Below, piece after piece: positions 23,866 through 32,688 of a DNA stretch of 64,000 bases (positions are counted from its first letter, which is position 1; each line of letters starts with the position of its first letter). Origin of the DNA: Lachnoclostridium sp. (GTDB taxonomy: Bacteria; Bacillota; Clostridia; Lachnospirales; Lachnospiraceae); the NCBI GenBank assembly GCA_021770065.1, contig JAETRR010000023.1, forward strand, positions 1-64,000, read 5' to 3'. The position numbers and the translations under genes were made by a program. The notes under the pieces were generated by a model. That model made no database searches and was not told the DNA's origin. It saw only the letters and a program-made list of their open reading frames with translations.

Positions 23866-25139
23866 AGCGTTTGAAAGAGGCAAGGGTAAAATACGACAAT
23901 ATTCCCATTCCGGAAGAATTATCGGAACGAGTGATGATGGAGGTAGAAAAAGCAGAGATGATGCGCAGCAAAAAGCTTATAAAAATAAAAAGAAATACCT
24001 ACATGAAGAGGGTCGCTGCAGCCGCAGCTGCAGTTGCAGTCCTGTTTACGGCGGGGGTGAATACCAGCGAGGCTTTTGCAAAGGGGATCAGCGATATTCC
24101 GGTGCTCGGTGCATTGGCAGAGGTTGTGACGTTCCGATCCTATGAGACAAAAACAGAGGACTTGGAAATTTCTGTGGAAATCCCCAGCATTGAGATGATC
24201 TCGGAAGACTTAAAGGGTCTTGAGAAAGAGGTAAACGAGGAAATCTACAGCTTCTGTGAACAATACGCCAAAGAAGCAGAAGAAAGAGCAGAGGAGTACA
24301 AGCAGGCATTCCTGGAAACCGGCGGCACAAAAGAGGAATGGATAGACCATCATATCACAATTAAGGTCTGGTACGAGATAAAAGCGCAGACCGATCAATA
24401 TCTGTCCCTGGCAGTAATGGGAACAGAAAATTGGAGCAACGCATACAGCCAGACAAAATATTATAATTTTGATCTGAAAGCAGGCAAGTGGATAACCCTT
24501 AAAGATATCCTGGGTGATCAGTATGCGCAGATTGCAGAGCAGAGCATCCGCAGTCAGGTAACAAAGAGGGAGAAAGAAGCAGGCATGGAGTTCTGGATGG
24601 ATGACTGGAAAGGCGTTGACGCAGATACATCCTTTTATATGGATTCCGACGGAGTGCCGGTGATTGTACTGGAGCAATATGAGATAGCGCCGGGCGCAGC
24701 AGGACAGCAGGAGTTCAGAATTTCAGAGCAGGAAGAAAGCTTAGAACCCGAAGATAGTTATAAAGCTGATGAAAGCAGCGTTGAAGACAGCTACGAAGAT
24801 AACTTTGAAGTCCCCCAAGAAGCCATTACCCGATTCGCAGGTATGGTAAAAGAAGCCGTTGCAGAAAAGGACATAGAAAAACTGGCGGATTTAACAGGAT
24901 TTCCTGTTTATGTAGGATTTGAAAAAGAGGGTCTTATAGTGGAAAACAGAGAAGATTTTACTGCCTTGAAAACAGAGCAGCTTTTCACGGACGAGATGGT
25001 CAGATCCATAGCAGGAGCTGATGCAAGTAGCTTAAGTCCCAGTATGGCAGGCTTTACTATGTATGATAAGGATGGTGCGCCAAGCATTACCTTTGGAGTC
25101 CGGGACGGAAAGCTGGCAATAAGCGGAATTAATTATTAA
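23862..25139 (+). CDS. rsiV: RsiV-like anti-sigma factor with extra C-terminal domain
   Basis: 425 residues: a cytoplasmic sigma-binding N-terminus, one membrane segment (about residues 48-66, RVAAAAAAVAVLFTAGV), an extracellular DUF3298-like domain (about 85-290) and, after an acidic linker (EQEESLEPEDSYKADES), a C-terminal domain (about 310-425). The receptor part matches the protein at 6884; the last domain matches the separate lipoprotein at 7764. This is either a fusion here or a split there. In Bacillus and C. difficile RsiV senses lysozyme and is destroyed on binding; the same role is inferred. It overlaps the sigma gene by 4 bp. Confidence 0.85.
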   Translation: MKRLKEARVKYDNIPIPEELSERVMMEVEKAEMMRSKKLIKIKRNTYMKRVAAAAAAVAVLFTAGVNTSEAFAKGISDIPVLGALAEVVTFRSYETKTEDLEISVEIPSIEMISEDLKGLEKEVNEEIYSFCEQYAKEAEERAEEYKQAFLETGGTKEEWIDHHITIKVWYEIKAQTDQYLSLAVMGTENWSNAYSQTKYYNFDLKAGKWITLKDILGDQYAQIAEQSIRSQVTKREKEAGMEFWMDDWKGVDADTSFYMDSDGVPVIVLEQYEIAPGAAGQQEFRISEQEESLEPEDSYKADESSVEDSYEDNFEVPQEAITRFAGMVKEAVAEKDIEKLADLTGFPVYVGFEKEGLIVENREDFTALKTEQLFTDEMVRSIAGADASSLSPSMAGFTMYDKDGAPSITFGVRDGKLAISGINY

Positions 25140-25173
25140 GCAGATAGTGACAAAATAGTACACGAACGTAGAT

Positions 25174-25236
25174 GGGATGTTGCAGAATAAGCAGGACGAT
25201 TTTTCTAATATCATCCTGCTTATTCTGCAACATCCC
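25174..25236. terminator. Perfect 23-bp palindrome between convergent genes
   Basis: Left arm 25174-25196 and right arm 25214-25236 are exact inverse complements (starting GGGATGTTGCAG), with a 17-nt loop; the arms extend by 3 more pairs after one mismatch. It lies between the convergent rsiV and AraC genes, so it can stop both transcripts, although neither side has a strong T run. Confidence 0.65.
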
Positions 25237-25278
25237 TTCACAGCCTGCAGCCAAGGCCACATTCCCGTTTTTTGACGT

Positions 25279-26145
25279 TTACTCATCTTTCCCCGGCTGA
25301 TACAATCGATTCTCTCTCCGCCACTCTGTCGGCGGAATCCCAAACACATTCTTAAAGGCTCTGGAAAAGTGAAGCTGATTGGGATAGCCCACCAGCTTGC
25401 CGATCTCCCCCACGGTTGTCTCGGAGAACTTGAGAAGCTCCGCAGCCCGGTTCATCCGGTAGTAGATAAGAAACTGCTGGGGCGTCTTATTCAGCTCGTC
25501 CCGGAAAATCTTGCCCAGATAGCTGCGGTTCAGATTGCAGAATACCGCAATATCCTCCACCGTAATGGGATGGCCGTAGTTCTGCTCAATAAAGCTTATG
25601 GCTTCCCGGATATAGAAATCCTTAAGCTTCCCGGCAGAAAGTTCCTTGTGGCTGAAAGAGGACTGAATCATCAAATCTAAAAAGAGATAGAGATGCCCGA
25701 TAAGATAAAGGGAGGAGTGCTCTTTCCCGTGGATAATGGAGAGAAGCTCGTCTTTCATATGACTCTGAAGCTCCCGGTTGGCGCTCCGGTAGATGGGAGA
25801 CTGGGCGGTGAGTCCTGCGGTTTCCAAAAATTCCTTTACCCGAAGCCCGTCAAATTCCACCCAGGCATATTCCCAGGGATTTTCTTTATCCGCAATATAG
25901 GTATTCACCTGATTGGGGGAGATGAGAAAGCCCTGGTCGGGCTTCAGATTGTAAATGTGGGTTTCTCCCTGGTCGTCCGTACTGTACAGGACACCTTTTC
26001 CCTTGATGATGTAGTGAAATAAATAATGGTTCCGTGAGGCGGGACCATAGGAATGAGCCGGGACGCACTGTTCCCAGCCGTATTGGTATAGCGTTAGATC
26101 CATGTAGCGTTCGTTGGGGAAAATGTTAAACAAGTGATTACTCAT
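25279..26145 (-). CDS. AraC family regulator of the alpha-galactoside locus
   Basis: 288 residues: an N-terminal cupin sugar-sensing domain (HYLFHYIIKGKGVLY near 42) and a C-terminal pair of helix-turn-helices (ITVEDIAVFCNLNRSYLGKIF near 203 in outline; VGEIGKLVGYPNQLHFSRAFK near 250 in outline). Ligand-bound AraC proteins of the MsmR/RafR type activate sugar operons. It is divergent from the ABC importer and alpha-galactosidase genes. ATG 26145 is chosen because AAGGAGG sits 6 bases upstream; the longer frame to 26211 has none. An 85-bp inverted repeat lies in the divergent promoter region. Confidence 0.88.
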   Translation of the reverse strand: MSNHLFNIFPNERYMDLTLYQYGWEQCVPAHSYGPASRNHYLFHYIIKGKGVLYSTDDQGETHIYNLKPDQGFLISPNQVNTYIADKENPWEYAWVEFDGLRVKEFLETAGLTAQSPIYRSANRELQSHMKDELLSIIHGKEHSSLYLIGHLYLFLDLMIQSSFSHKELSAGKLKDFYIREAISFIEQNYGHPITVEDIAVFCNLNRSYLGKIFRDELNKTPQQFLIYYRMNRAAELLKFSETTVGEIGKLVGYPNQLHFSRAFKNVFGIPPTEWRRENRLYQPGKDE

Positions 26146-26176
26146 GGCGCCTCCTTGATAGTTGTTGGGGACGGAC

Positions 26177-26378
26177 GGGCAAGGAGGGAAAAATCCGGCA
26201 GGCTTTTCCATATCCTGTGTTCGGACGGTTCCCGTACACTCTGTTTGCTCTGAACGGACATGAGATGTTTTGTGGTTGTGAATTGTTTTTGTAATGTCCG
26301 CTCATATCAAACAGAGCGTTCGGGAACAGCCGGACACTGAATATTGGAAAAGCCTGCCGAATTTTTCCCTCCTTGCCC
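26177..26378. repeat. 85-bp imperfect inverted repeat in the divergent control region
   Basis: 26177-26261 and 26294-26378 are inverse complements at roughly four fifths of positions (starting GGGCAAGGAGGGAAAAAT), separated by 32 bp. It fills most of the space between the AraC start and the importer promoter. It could be a regulator-binding region or a foldback mobile element. Confidence 0.75.
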
Positions 26379-26464
26379 TGTTTGCATATACCCGAATTTT
26401 AACATATTATACATTTTTTGTACAGATCTAGCATTTTGGTATATAAAACTTGCAGACAGTGTAT

Positions 26465-26493
26465 TTACCCGTTCTTCGTGGAAATGTTATAAT
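26465..26493 (+). promoter_or_regulatory. Promoter of the alpha-galactoside importer operon
   Basis: TATAAT (26488-26493) with TG upstream (extended -10) and a weak TTACCC (26465-26470) at 17 bp. A weak -35 is usual for AraC-activated promoters. About 160 nt of leader precede the first gene. Confidence 0.5.
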
Positions 26494-26657
26494 TTCTACG
26501 ATATTTAGGGTGTAATTATCTAATATACCCAATTTTATTCCAACACCTGGCCAGGGTGGAATTGTTTTATTCACTATTTCTAAATCGGACAAAGGCGGAA
26601 TTTGATAGAAAAATCGGAAAATTCGGTCGAATATGTCCATATGAAGGAGGGAAACTT

Positions 26658-27944
26658 GTGAAGAACATGAAGAAATTGTCTGCAGCTCTTCTGGTCGTGG
26701 TATTGGCTTTCGGATTAGCTGCGTGCGGAGGGGCTTCCGACGGTAAGACTCACCTGACATTCCAGATCTGGGATGTAAACCAGAGGGATGGTATGCAGAC
26801 CATGTGCGACGCCTACACCGCAAAAAACCCTGATGTAGTGATTGAGGTTCAGGTTACAAGCTGGAGTGAATACTGGACCAAGCTGGAGGCAGCGGCTGTC
26901 AGCAATCAGATGCCGGATGTGTTCTGGATGCATACCAATGAGATTTTAAAGTATGCGGATTACGGCATGATAGCGGATCTGACGGATCTCTATGATGATG
27001 AAGATCCCGATTACTACAGCAAAAATTTTTCTGAAATCTCCCTGGCCAATATTCAGGGAAGCGACGGCAGATACTATGGAATCCCCAAGGATAAGGATAC
27101 GGTCTGCCTGGTTTACAACAAGGAAATGTTTGATGCCTCAGGCGTATCCTACCCGGACGATACATGGACCTGGGACGATCTGACGGCGGCATCCCAGCAG
27201 ATTTATGACGCTACCGGGAAGTACGGCTATATGGCATACGGGGATGATCAGCTTGGATACTGGAATTTTGTATACCAGAAAGGCGGCTACATACTGACAG
27301 AGGATAAGACAAGAGGCGGCTTTGACAATCCGGCTACCCGTGAGGCCATGGAGTATTATATTAACCTGCAGAAAGAGGACTGGTGCCCCAATCAGAACTA
27401 TTTTGCAGAGACATCACCGGGAACCGCATTTTTCTCTGAGCAGGGAGCCCTTTATTTCGAGGGAAACTGGAATCTTCTTGCATCTATGCAGAATTATCCG
27501 GAAATGCAGGGGAAATGGGATGTGGCAGTGCTGCCCAAGTGTCCGGATCCGGCAGAGGGTGACGGAAGGGCCACCATCTCCAACGGTTTGTGCTATTCTA
27601 CCGCAGCAAAGGGTAAGAACTTGGAGGTTGTAAAGGATGTCCTTAAGTTCTTCGGATCCGAGGAGGGACAGCGCATTCAGGGGGAATCCGGTGCGGCCAT
27701 TCCTGCTTATCAGGGGCTTGAGGATACCTGGGTGAAAGTATTTGACCAGTTTGATTATAAGCTTGATGTGCAGAAATGCGTAGACATGTTTGATTACGGC
27801 GTACAGAGCGTCAACAATGCATCCCGTTCCGTATGGAAGACAAAGGTATCCGATGAGCTGCTTCGCATTTACTCCGGCACCTCAACTCTTGAGGACGGAT
27901 TAAACACCATGCAGACGGCCATTGATACGGCGGAAGCAGAGTAA
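26658..27944 (+). CDS. ABC transporter sugar-binding lipoprotein
   Basis: 428 residues. Signal peptide with lipobox L-A-A-C near residue 21, then a family-1 extracellular solute-binding fold (LTFQIWDVNQRDGMQT at the start, MPDVFWMHTNEILKYADYG near 90 in outline). It binds sugar outside the membrane and delivers it to the permeases encoded next. GTG 26658 is the start: AAGGAGGG lies 7 bases upstream, whereas the frame from 26556 has none. The gene context (alpha-galactosidase, amylosucrase-like enzyme) points to raffinose, melibiose or stachyose. Confidence 0.92.
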   Translation: MKNMKKLSAALLVVVLAFGLAACGGASDGKTHLTFQIWDVNQRDGMQTMCDAYTAKNPDVVIEVQVTSWSEYWTKLEAAAVSNQMPDVFWMHTNEILKYADYGMIADLTDLYDDEDPDYYSKNFSEISLANIQGSDGRYYGIPKDKDTVCLVYNKEMFDASGVSYPDDTWTWDDLTAASQQIYDATGKYGYMAYGDDQLGYWNFVYQKGGYILTEDKTRGGFDNPATREAMEYYINLQKEDWCPNQNYFAETSPGTAFFSEQGALYFEGNWNLLASMQNYPEMQGKWDVAVLPKCPDPAEGDGRATISNGLCYSTAAKGKNLEVVKDVLKFFGSEEGQRIQGESGAAIPAYQGLEDTWVKVFDQFDYKLDVQKCVDMFDYGVQSVNNASRSVWKTKVSDELLRIYSGTSTLEDGLNTMQTAIDTAEAE

Positions 27945-27960
27945 GAGGGGAGGGTTTTTA

Positions 27961-28854
27961 ATGGCAAATAACACGAAAGCGGGCAAATTCGCCAAGTCTG
28001 AGAGCATGTGGGGTTATATTATGGTAGCGCCCACCATCATCGGACTTATCGTGCTGAATCTGTATCCGTTTATTGACACTTTGAAATTGAGTTTTACTAA
28101 GACAAAGCCCTTTGGGTTTTACGAGTTTAACGGCCTTACCAACTATATTACCATGTTCACCAATGCGGACTTCTGGAGGGCAAACTTAAATACCATTTAT
28201 TTCTGTCTTCTGACCGTGCCCCTTGGTATTTTCCTGGCACTGATTGTGGCGGTTATGCTGAATACCAAGATTAAGGGAAGAACGGCGTTCCGAGCCATCT
28301 TCTTCCTGCCTATGGTTGTGGCTCCGGCGGCGGTTGCCATGGTGTGGAAATGGATGTTCAACACGGAGTATGGTATTATCAACACCATTCTTCATCACAA
28401 TGTAAACTGGATTACCAATCCGAATGTGGTTATGGTGACCTGTGCAATCGTGGCAATCTGGAGCGCTATCGGATATGATGCCGTACTGCTTCTGTCGGGA
28501 CTTCAGAATATCTCCAAGTCCTACTATGAGGCGGCAAGCCTGGACGGAGCAACCAAGATGCAGCAGTTTTTCCACATTACACTGCCTATGGTTTCGCCCA
28601 CCCTATTTGTAGTTATGATTATGCGTCTGATGTCCTCTCTTAAGGTATACGACCTGATTTACATGATTGTAGAGGAGTCAAACCCGGCACTGACAAGCGC
28701 CCAGTCTCTGATGTTCCTGTTCTACCGGGAATCTTTTGTGGCCGGCAATAAGGGCTACGGTTCCGCAGTGGTGATCTGGACCGTTCTTCTGATCGGTATC
28801 GTAACGGCCTTCCAGTTCTGGGGACAGAAGAAATGGGTGAACTACGAAGTATAG
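27961..28854 (+). CDS. ABC sugar permease, MalF/LacF type
   Basis: 297 residues with six predicted membrane helices and the permease EAA loop YEAASLDGATKMQQFFHITLP near 195 in outline, which docks on the ATPase. First helix MVAPTIIGLIVLNLYPF. ATG 27961 follows GGGGAGGG. It works as a heterodimer with the next gene's product. Confidence 0.93.
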   Translation: MANNTKAGKFAKSESMWGYIMVAPTIIGLIVLNLYPFIDTLKLSFTKTKPFGFYEFNGLTNYITMFTNADFWRANLNTIYFCLLTVPLGIFLALIVAVMLNTKIKGRTAFRAIFFLPMVVAPAAVAMVWKWMFNTEYGIINTILHHNVNWITNPNVVMVTCAIVAIWSAIGYDAVLLLSGLQNISKSYYEAASLDGATKMQQFFHITLPMVSPTLFVVMIMRLMSSLKVYDLIYMIVEESNPALTSAQSLMFLFYRESFVAGNKGYGSAVVIWTVLLIGIVTAFQFWGQKKWVNYEV

Positions 28855-28867
28855 GAGGTGAAGAAGG

Positions 28868-29707
28868 ATGAAATCCAACTCATTAGAGAGAAATCAGAAA
28901 ATCCGGACGGCAGGTACATATCTGTTCTTTATCATTGGGTCTATCATTATGATTTTCCCCTTTATATGGATGCTGCTGACCAGCTTTAAGACGGTAGCCG
29001 AGAGTATGCAGATCCCGCCGGATTTCTTCCCGGCACAGTGGATTATTGATAACTTTAAGGACGCAATGGCAAGCCTTCCCTTTGGGGCCCTGTACAAGAA
29101 CACCATTTTGCTGATCTTCTGGCGTGTGGTCTGTGCGGTAGGCTTCAGTTCCATGGCAGGCTATGCATTTGCAAAGCTGAATTTTAAAGGCAAGAATCTT
29201 CTGTTTTCCCTGGTTCTGGTACAGATGATGCTTCCTTCCCAGATATTCATTACGCCCCAGTATCAGATGCTGGCGAAGCTGGGACTTACGAATACCATTT
29301 TCGCTCTGGTATTTCCGGGACTGGTGAGCGCCTTCGGTACGTTCTTCCTGCGCCAGGCTTATATGGGAATCCCCGACGAGATTTCCGAGGCGGCTTATCT
29401 GGACGGCTGTAACCAGTGGCAGACTTTTATCAAGGTTATGGTGCCTCTGACTACTTCCTCTATGGCGGCTCTTGCGGTATTCACGGCAGTGTTCGCTTAC
29501 GGAGACCTGATGTGGCCGTTGATTGCAAACACGGATTTGAAGATGATGACGCTGTCCTCCGGTCTTGCTACCTTAAGAGGCCAGTTTAATACGAACTTCC
29601 CGGTTATGATGGCCGGATCGCTTCTGGCGATGATCCCTATGGTGGTGCTGTATCTGTTCTTCCAGAAGCAGTTCATCGAGGGTGTTGCAATGACCGGAGG
29701 AAAATAA
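28868..29707 (+). CDS. ABC sugar permease, MalG/LacG type
   Basis: 279 residues, six membrane helices, EAA loop SEAAYLDGCNQWQTFIKVMVP near 175 in outline, and the family's typical C-terminus (KQFIEGVAMTGGK). Start ATG 28868 follows AGGAGGTGAAG. The ATPase for this importer is probably the MsmK-like protein at 32689. Confidence 0.93.
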   Translation: MKSNSLERNQKIRTAGTYLFFIIGSIIMIFPFIWMLLTSFKTVAESMQIPPDFFPAQWIIDNFKDAMASLPFGALYKNTILLIFWRVVCAVGFSSMAGYAFAKLNFKGKNLLFSLVLVQMMLPSQIFITPQYQMLAKLGLTNTIFALVFPGLVSAFGTFFLRQAYMGIPDEISEAAYLDGCNQWQTFIKVMVPLTTSSMAALAVFTAVFAYGDLMWPLIANTDLKMMTLSSGLATLRGQFNTNFPVMMAGSLLAMIPMVVLYLFFQKQFIEGVAMTGGK

Positions 29708-29748
29708 GTCCGGGGCGAAAATTTTACTTACGGTGGAGGACTACATAG

Positions 29749-31944
29749 ATGTCAGTCAGATATATAGAAAGCAAAAAAACATTTCTGCTGCAGACAAAGA
29801 ACAGCACTTATCAGATGAAGGTAAGCGAGTATGGATATCTTTTGCATTTATATTACGGAGAGCGGCTGGAGGATGAGGATTTAAGCTACCTGATTCAGCT
29901 TAAGGACAGAGGCTTTTCTCCCAATCCCAACGAGGCGGGACATGACCGTACATTCTCACTGGATTTTCTACCGCAGGAATTTTCGAGTGACGGAAGCTGC
30001 GATTATCGTTTGAGCAGTATTGAAGTAAAAAACGGGGACGGAAGCTATGCCTTTGTGGGAAAGGTGGAAAAGCATGAGATTTACGCCGGAAAATATTCCC
30101 TGGCAGGCCTTCCCTCCCTGTGGGCAGCAGAAAAGGACCGGGTGGACACTCTGGAAATCCGGCTTAAGGATCCGGCCACACAGCTTACGGTTGTGCTCTG
30201 CTACAGTGTTTTTGAGGAAAAGGATATTATTACCCGGGCGGTTAAGGTGCTCAATGAGAGTGAGGATACCATTTATCTGAACCGCATTATGTCAATGACC
30301 ATGGATTTTATGGATTCCGACTACGATTTCATTCATTTTGACGGGCGGCATACCATGGAACGGGAGTGGAACAGAAATCCCCTGGCATACGGCATTCAGA
30401 ATGTGGGAAGCTTCCGGGGAGCCTCTAGCCACCAGCACAATCCGTTTACCATTCTCTGTGAGAGGGGAGCCGGTGAAGACAACGGGCGCTGTTATGGATT
30501 TTCCTTTGTGTACAGCGGCAATTTTATGTGTAAAGTAGAAAAGGATCAGTATGACCAGACACGGATTGTGATGGGCATTCATCCCAAGCATTTTTCCTAC
30601 CAGATGAAACCCGGCGAGCGCTTTACGGCTCCGGAGGTGGTGCTGGCTTACTCCGGAAAAGGACTGACCCATCTGACCCATCTGTATCACAGGGTGTATC
30701 GGGAGAACCTGTGCAGGAGTCCGTATGCAGACCGGGAGCGGCCTGTTCTCATTAACAGCTGGGAGGCGGCCTACTTCGATTTTGATGAGGCAAAGCTTCT
30801 TCAGATTGCCAGAGCGGCAGTGGATATGGGCGTGGAACTTTTTGTACTGGATGACGGATGGTTCGGCAACCGGAACGATGACAATGCGGCATTGGGAGAC
30901 TGGGATGTAAATACGAGGAAGCTGCCCAGAGGCTTAAAGGGGCTTTCCGAGGATATTCATGCCATGGGTTTAAAATTCGGTCTGTGGATTGAGCCGGAGA
31001 TGGTATCGGAGAACAGCACGCTTTACCGGAAGCATCCGGACTGGTGCCTGCAGATGCCCCGGCGCCAGCCTTCCAGAGGCAGATATCAGCTTGTACTGGA
31101 TTTGTCCAGGGAGGATGTGAGGGACTATATTGTGACATCCATCAACGGTGTGCTGGACAGTGCCCGCATTGAATATGTGAAATGGGATATGAACCGCTTT
31201 ATTACGGATGCATGGTCTGCCATTGCGGAGAAGGAAAAGCAGGGGGAGATTTACCACCGCTATATCCTGGGGCTATATGATATTATGAACCGCATTATTT
31301 TAACCCATCCGGAGATACTTTTCTGCGGATGCAGCGGCGGAGGCGGACGCTTCGATCCGGGGATGCTTTATTATCAGCCCCAGATTTGGTGCAGTGATAA
31401 TACGGATGCAGTGTGCCGTTTAAAGATACAGTATGGAACAACTTATGTGTATCCCGTTTCCGCTATGGAATCACATGTGTCTGTGTGTCCCAATCATCAG
31501 ACAGGGCGGACAGTACCTATGGCGACGAGAGGCGTTACTGCTATGGACGGGATTCTGGGCTATGAGCTGGATTCCACAAAGCTTACGGAGGAAGAGAAGC
31601 AGATTTGCCGGGAACAGGTTGAGGCTTATAAAAAGAATTACCGGCTGATTGTGCACGGCGACTATTACCGGCTTACCAATCCTTACACCTTTTCGGAGTA
31701 TGTGGCCTGGGAGCATGTGTCGCCGGGCCGGGATGAGGCATTGATTTCCCTGGTGCTGACAGAGAAGGAATCCAATGACGCACAGCGGTATATCAAAGCC
31801 AAGGGCTTAAATCCGCGGATGCAGTACCAGGTGGACGGTATGGAGGGAAGCTTTTCCGGCCAGGCTCTTATGAGCGCCGGACTTCCGGTGCCGGGAAGCC
31901 TTATGCAGTATGAGGCGGTACAGTATTATATTAAGGCATTATAA
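29749..31944 (+). CDS. Alpha-galactosidase, GH36
   Basis: 731 residues, full length for the GH36 tetrameric type. Beta-sandwich N-terminal domain to about 330, then the (beta/alpha)8 barrel with LDDGWFGNRNDD near 367 in outline, nucleophile Asp in KWDMNRF near 478 and acid/base Asp in CSDNTDA near 548; a C-terminal beta domain follows. No signal peptide, so it acts inside the cell on imported sugar, releasing galactose from raffinose or melibiose. It follows its importer genes at 42 bp. Confidence 0.95.
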   Translation: MSVRYIESKKTFLLQTKNSTYQMKVSEYGYLLHLYYGERLEDEDLSYLIQLKDRGFSPNPNEAGHDRTFSLDFLPQEFSSDGSCDYRLSSIEVKNGDGSYAFVGKVEKHEIYAGKYSLAGLPSLWAAEKDRVDTLEIRLKDPATQLTVVLCYSVFEEKDIITRAVKVLNESEDTIYLNRIMSMTMDFMDSDYDFIHFDGRHTMEREWNRNPLAYGIQNVGSFRGASSHQHNPFTILCERGAGEDNGRCYGFSFVYSGNFMCKVEKDQYDQTRIVMGIHPKHFSYQMKPGERFTAPEVVLAYSGKGLTHLTHLYHRVYRENLCRSPYADRERPVLINSWEAAYFDFDEAKLLQIARAAVDMGVELFVLDDGWFGNRNDDNAALGDWDVNTRKLPRGLKGLSEDIHAMGLKFGLWIEPEMVSENSTLYRKHPDWCLQMPRRQPSRGRYQLVLDLSREDVRDYIVTSINGVLDSARIEYVKWDMNRFITDAWSAIAEKEKQGEIYHRYILGLYDIMNRIILTHPEILFCGCSGGGGRFDPGMLYYQPQIWCSDNTDAVCRLKIQYGTTYVYPVSAMESHVSVCPNHQTGRTVPMATRGVTAMDGILGYELDSTKLTEEEKQICREQVEAYKKNYRLIVHGDYYRLTNPYTFSEYVAWEHVSPGRDEALISLVLTEKESNDAQRYIKAKGLNPRMQYQVDGMEGSFSGQALMSAGLPVPGSLMQYEAVQYYIKAL

Positions 31945-32037
31945 AAACAACAGTGATCAGGAACTGATAACGGCAATATCCCCGGACAGTGCCAGGAAGG
32001 GATATTGCAGAACAGGAATCAAAGGGGGATGAAGTCG

Positions 32038-32493
32038 ATGAAGGATGTTGTTCTGGAATGGTGTATTCCTTATGTAATGCCCAAGGGAAAGCGTCTCTTA
32101 AAGGCAGTGCTGATAGCGGCTATGGTGGTGCTTGTGGTGGATACCGTTATTTATCCCCTGCTGTTTCTGCCGGTCCTGGCTTTTGTGACAGCCGGCGTGC
32201 TGCTTCTTCGGAGCTGGCGGTATGAGTATGAATACGTGTACGTGAACGGAGACTTTGAGGTTTCCAAAATCATCCGCAAGGAAAAGCGCAGAGATCTGTA
32301 CCACTGTGAGCGCAAGGACATGGAGTATGTGGCCGAGGGGAGAAAAAACGTGACCGGATGCAGGGCCAGGGATTTTACCTCCGGGTGGGAGAATGCCAGG
32401 GTTTACACTCTTAAGGCTGGAAATGACCTGATTTACCTGGAGCCAAGCGAGGAATTCTTAGAGGAAATGCGGCTGCACCGGAAACTGCAGTAA
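32038..32493 (+). CDS. Small membrane protein (DUF6106-like)
   Basis: 151 residues: two close membrane helices (about 20-60) followed by a soluble domain with repeated aromatic residues (RYEYEYVYVNGDFEVSKII near 65 in outline), similar to what I know as DUF6106, a PH-like fold common in Lachnospiraceae. ATG 32038 is preferred because AAAGGGGGA is 8 bases upstream. It sits inside the alpha-galactoside locus but nothing links it to sugar use. A palindrome with GCAATATCCC arms lies directly upstream. Confidence 0.7.
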   Translation: MKDVVLEWCIPYVMPKGKRLLKAVLIAAMVVLVVDTVIYPLLFLPVLAFVTAGVLLLRSWRYEYEYVYVNGDFEVSKIIRKEKRRDLYHCERKDMEYVAEGRKNVTGCRARDFTSGWENARVYTLKAGNDLIYLEPSEEFLEEMRLHRKLQ

Positions 32494-32688
32494 AGGCAAT
32501 GGATTTTTTGGGATTTAGAGACAGACCGGAGAAACAGATGCAATGATTCTGATAAATAAATAATTTACCGCAGCAAAATCCCGGACAGAGCCAGAAGGAT
32601 TTACAGACACATGTTTTTGTGGCTGGAAATACTTCTCATAGGGGTACTGGAAGGGATATTGCGGAACTTAAAATAGGAGGCAAAAGGA

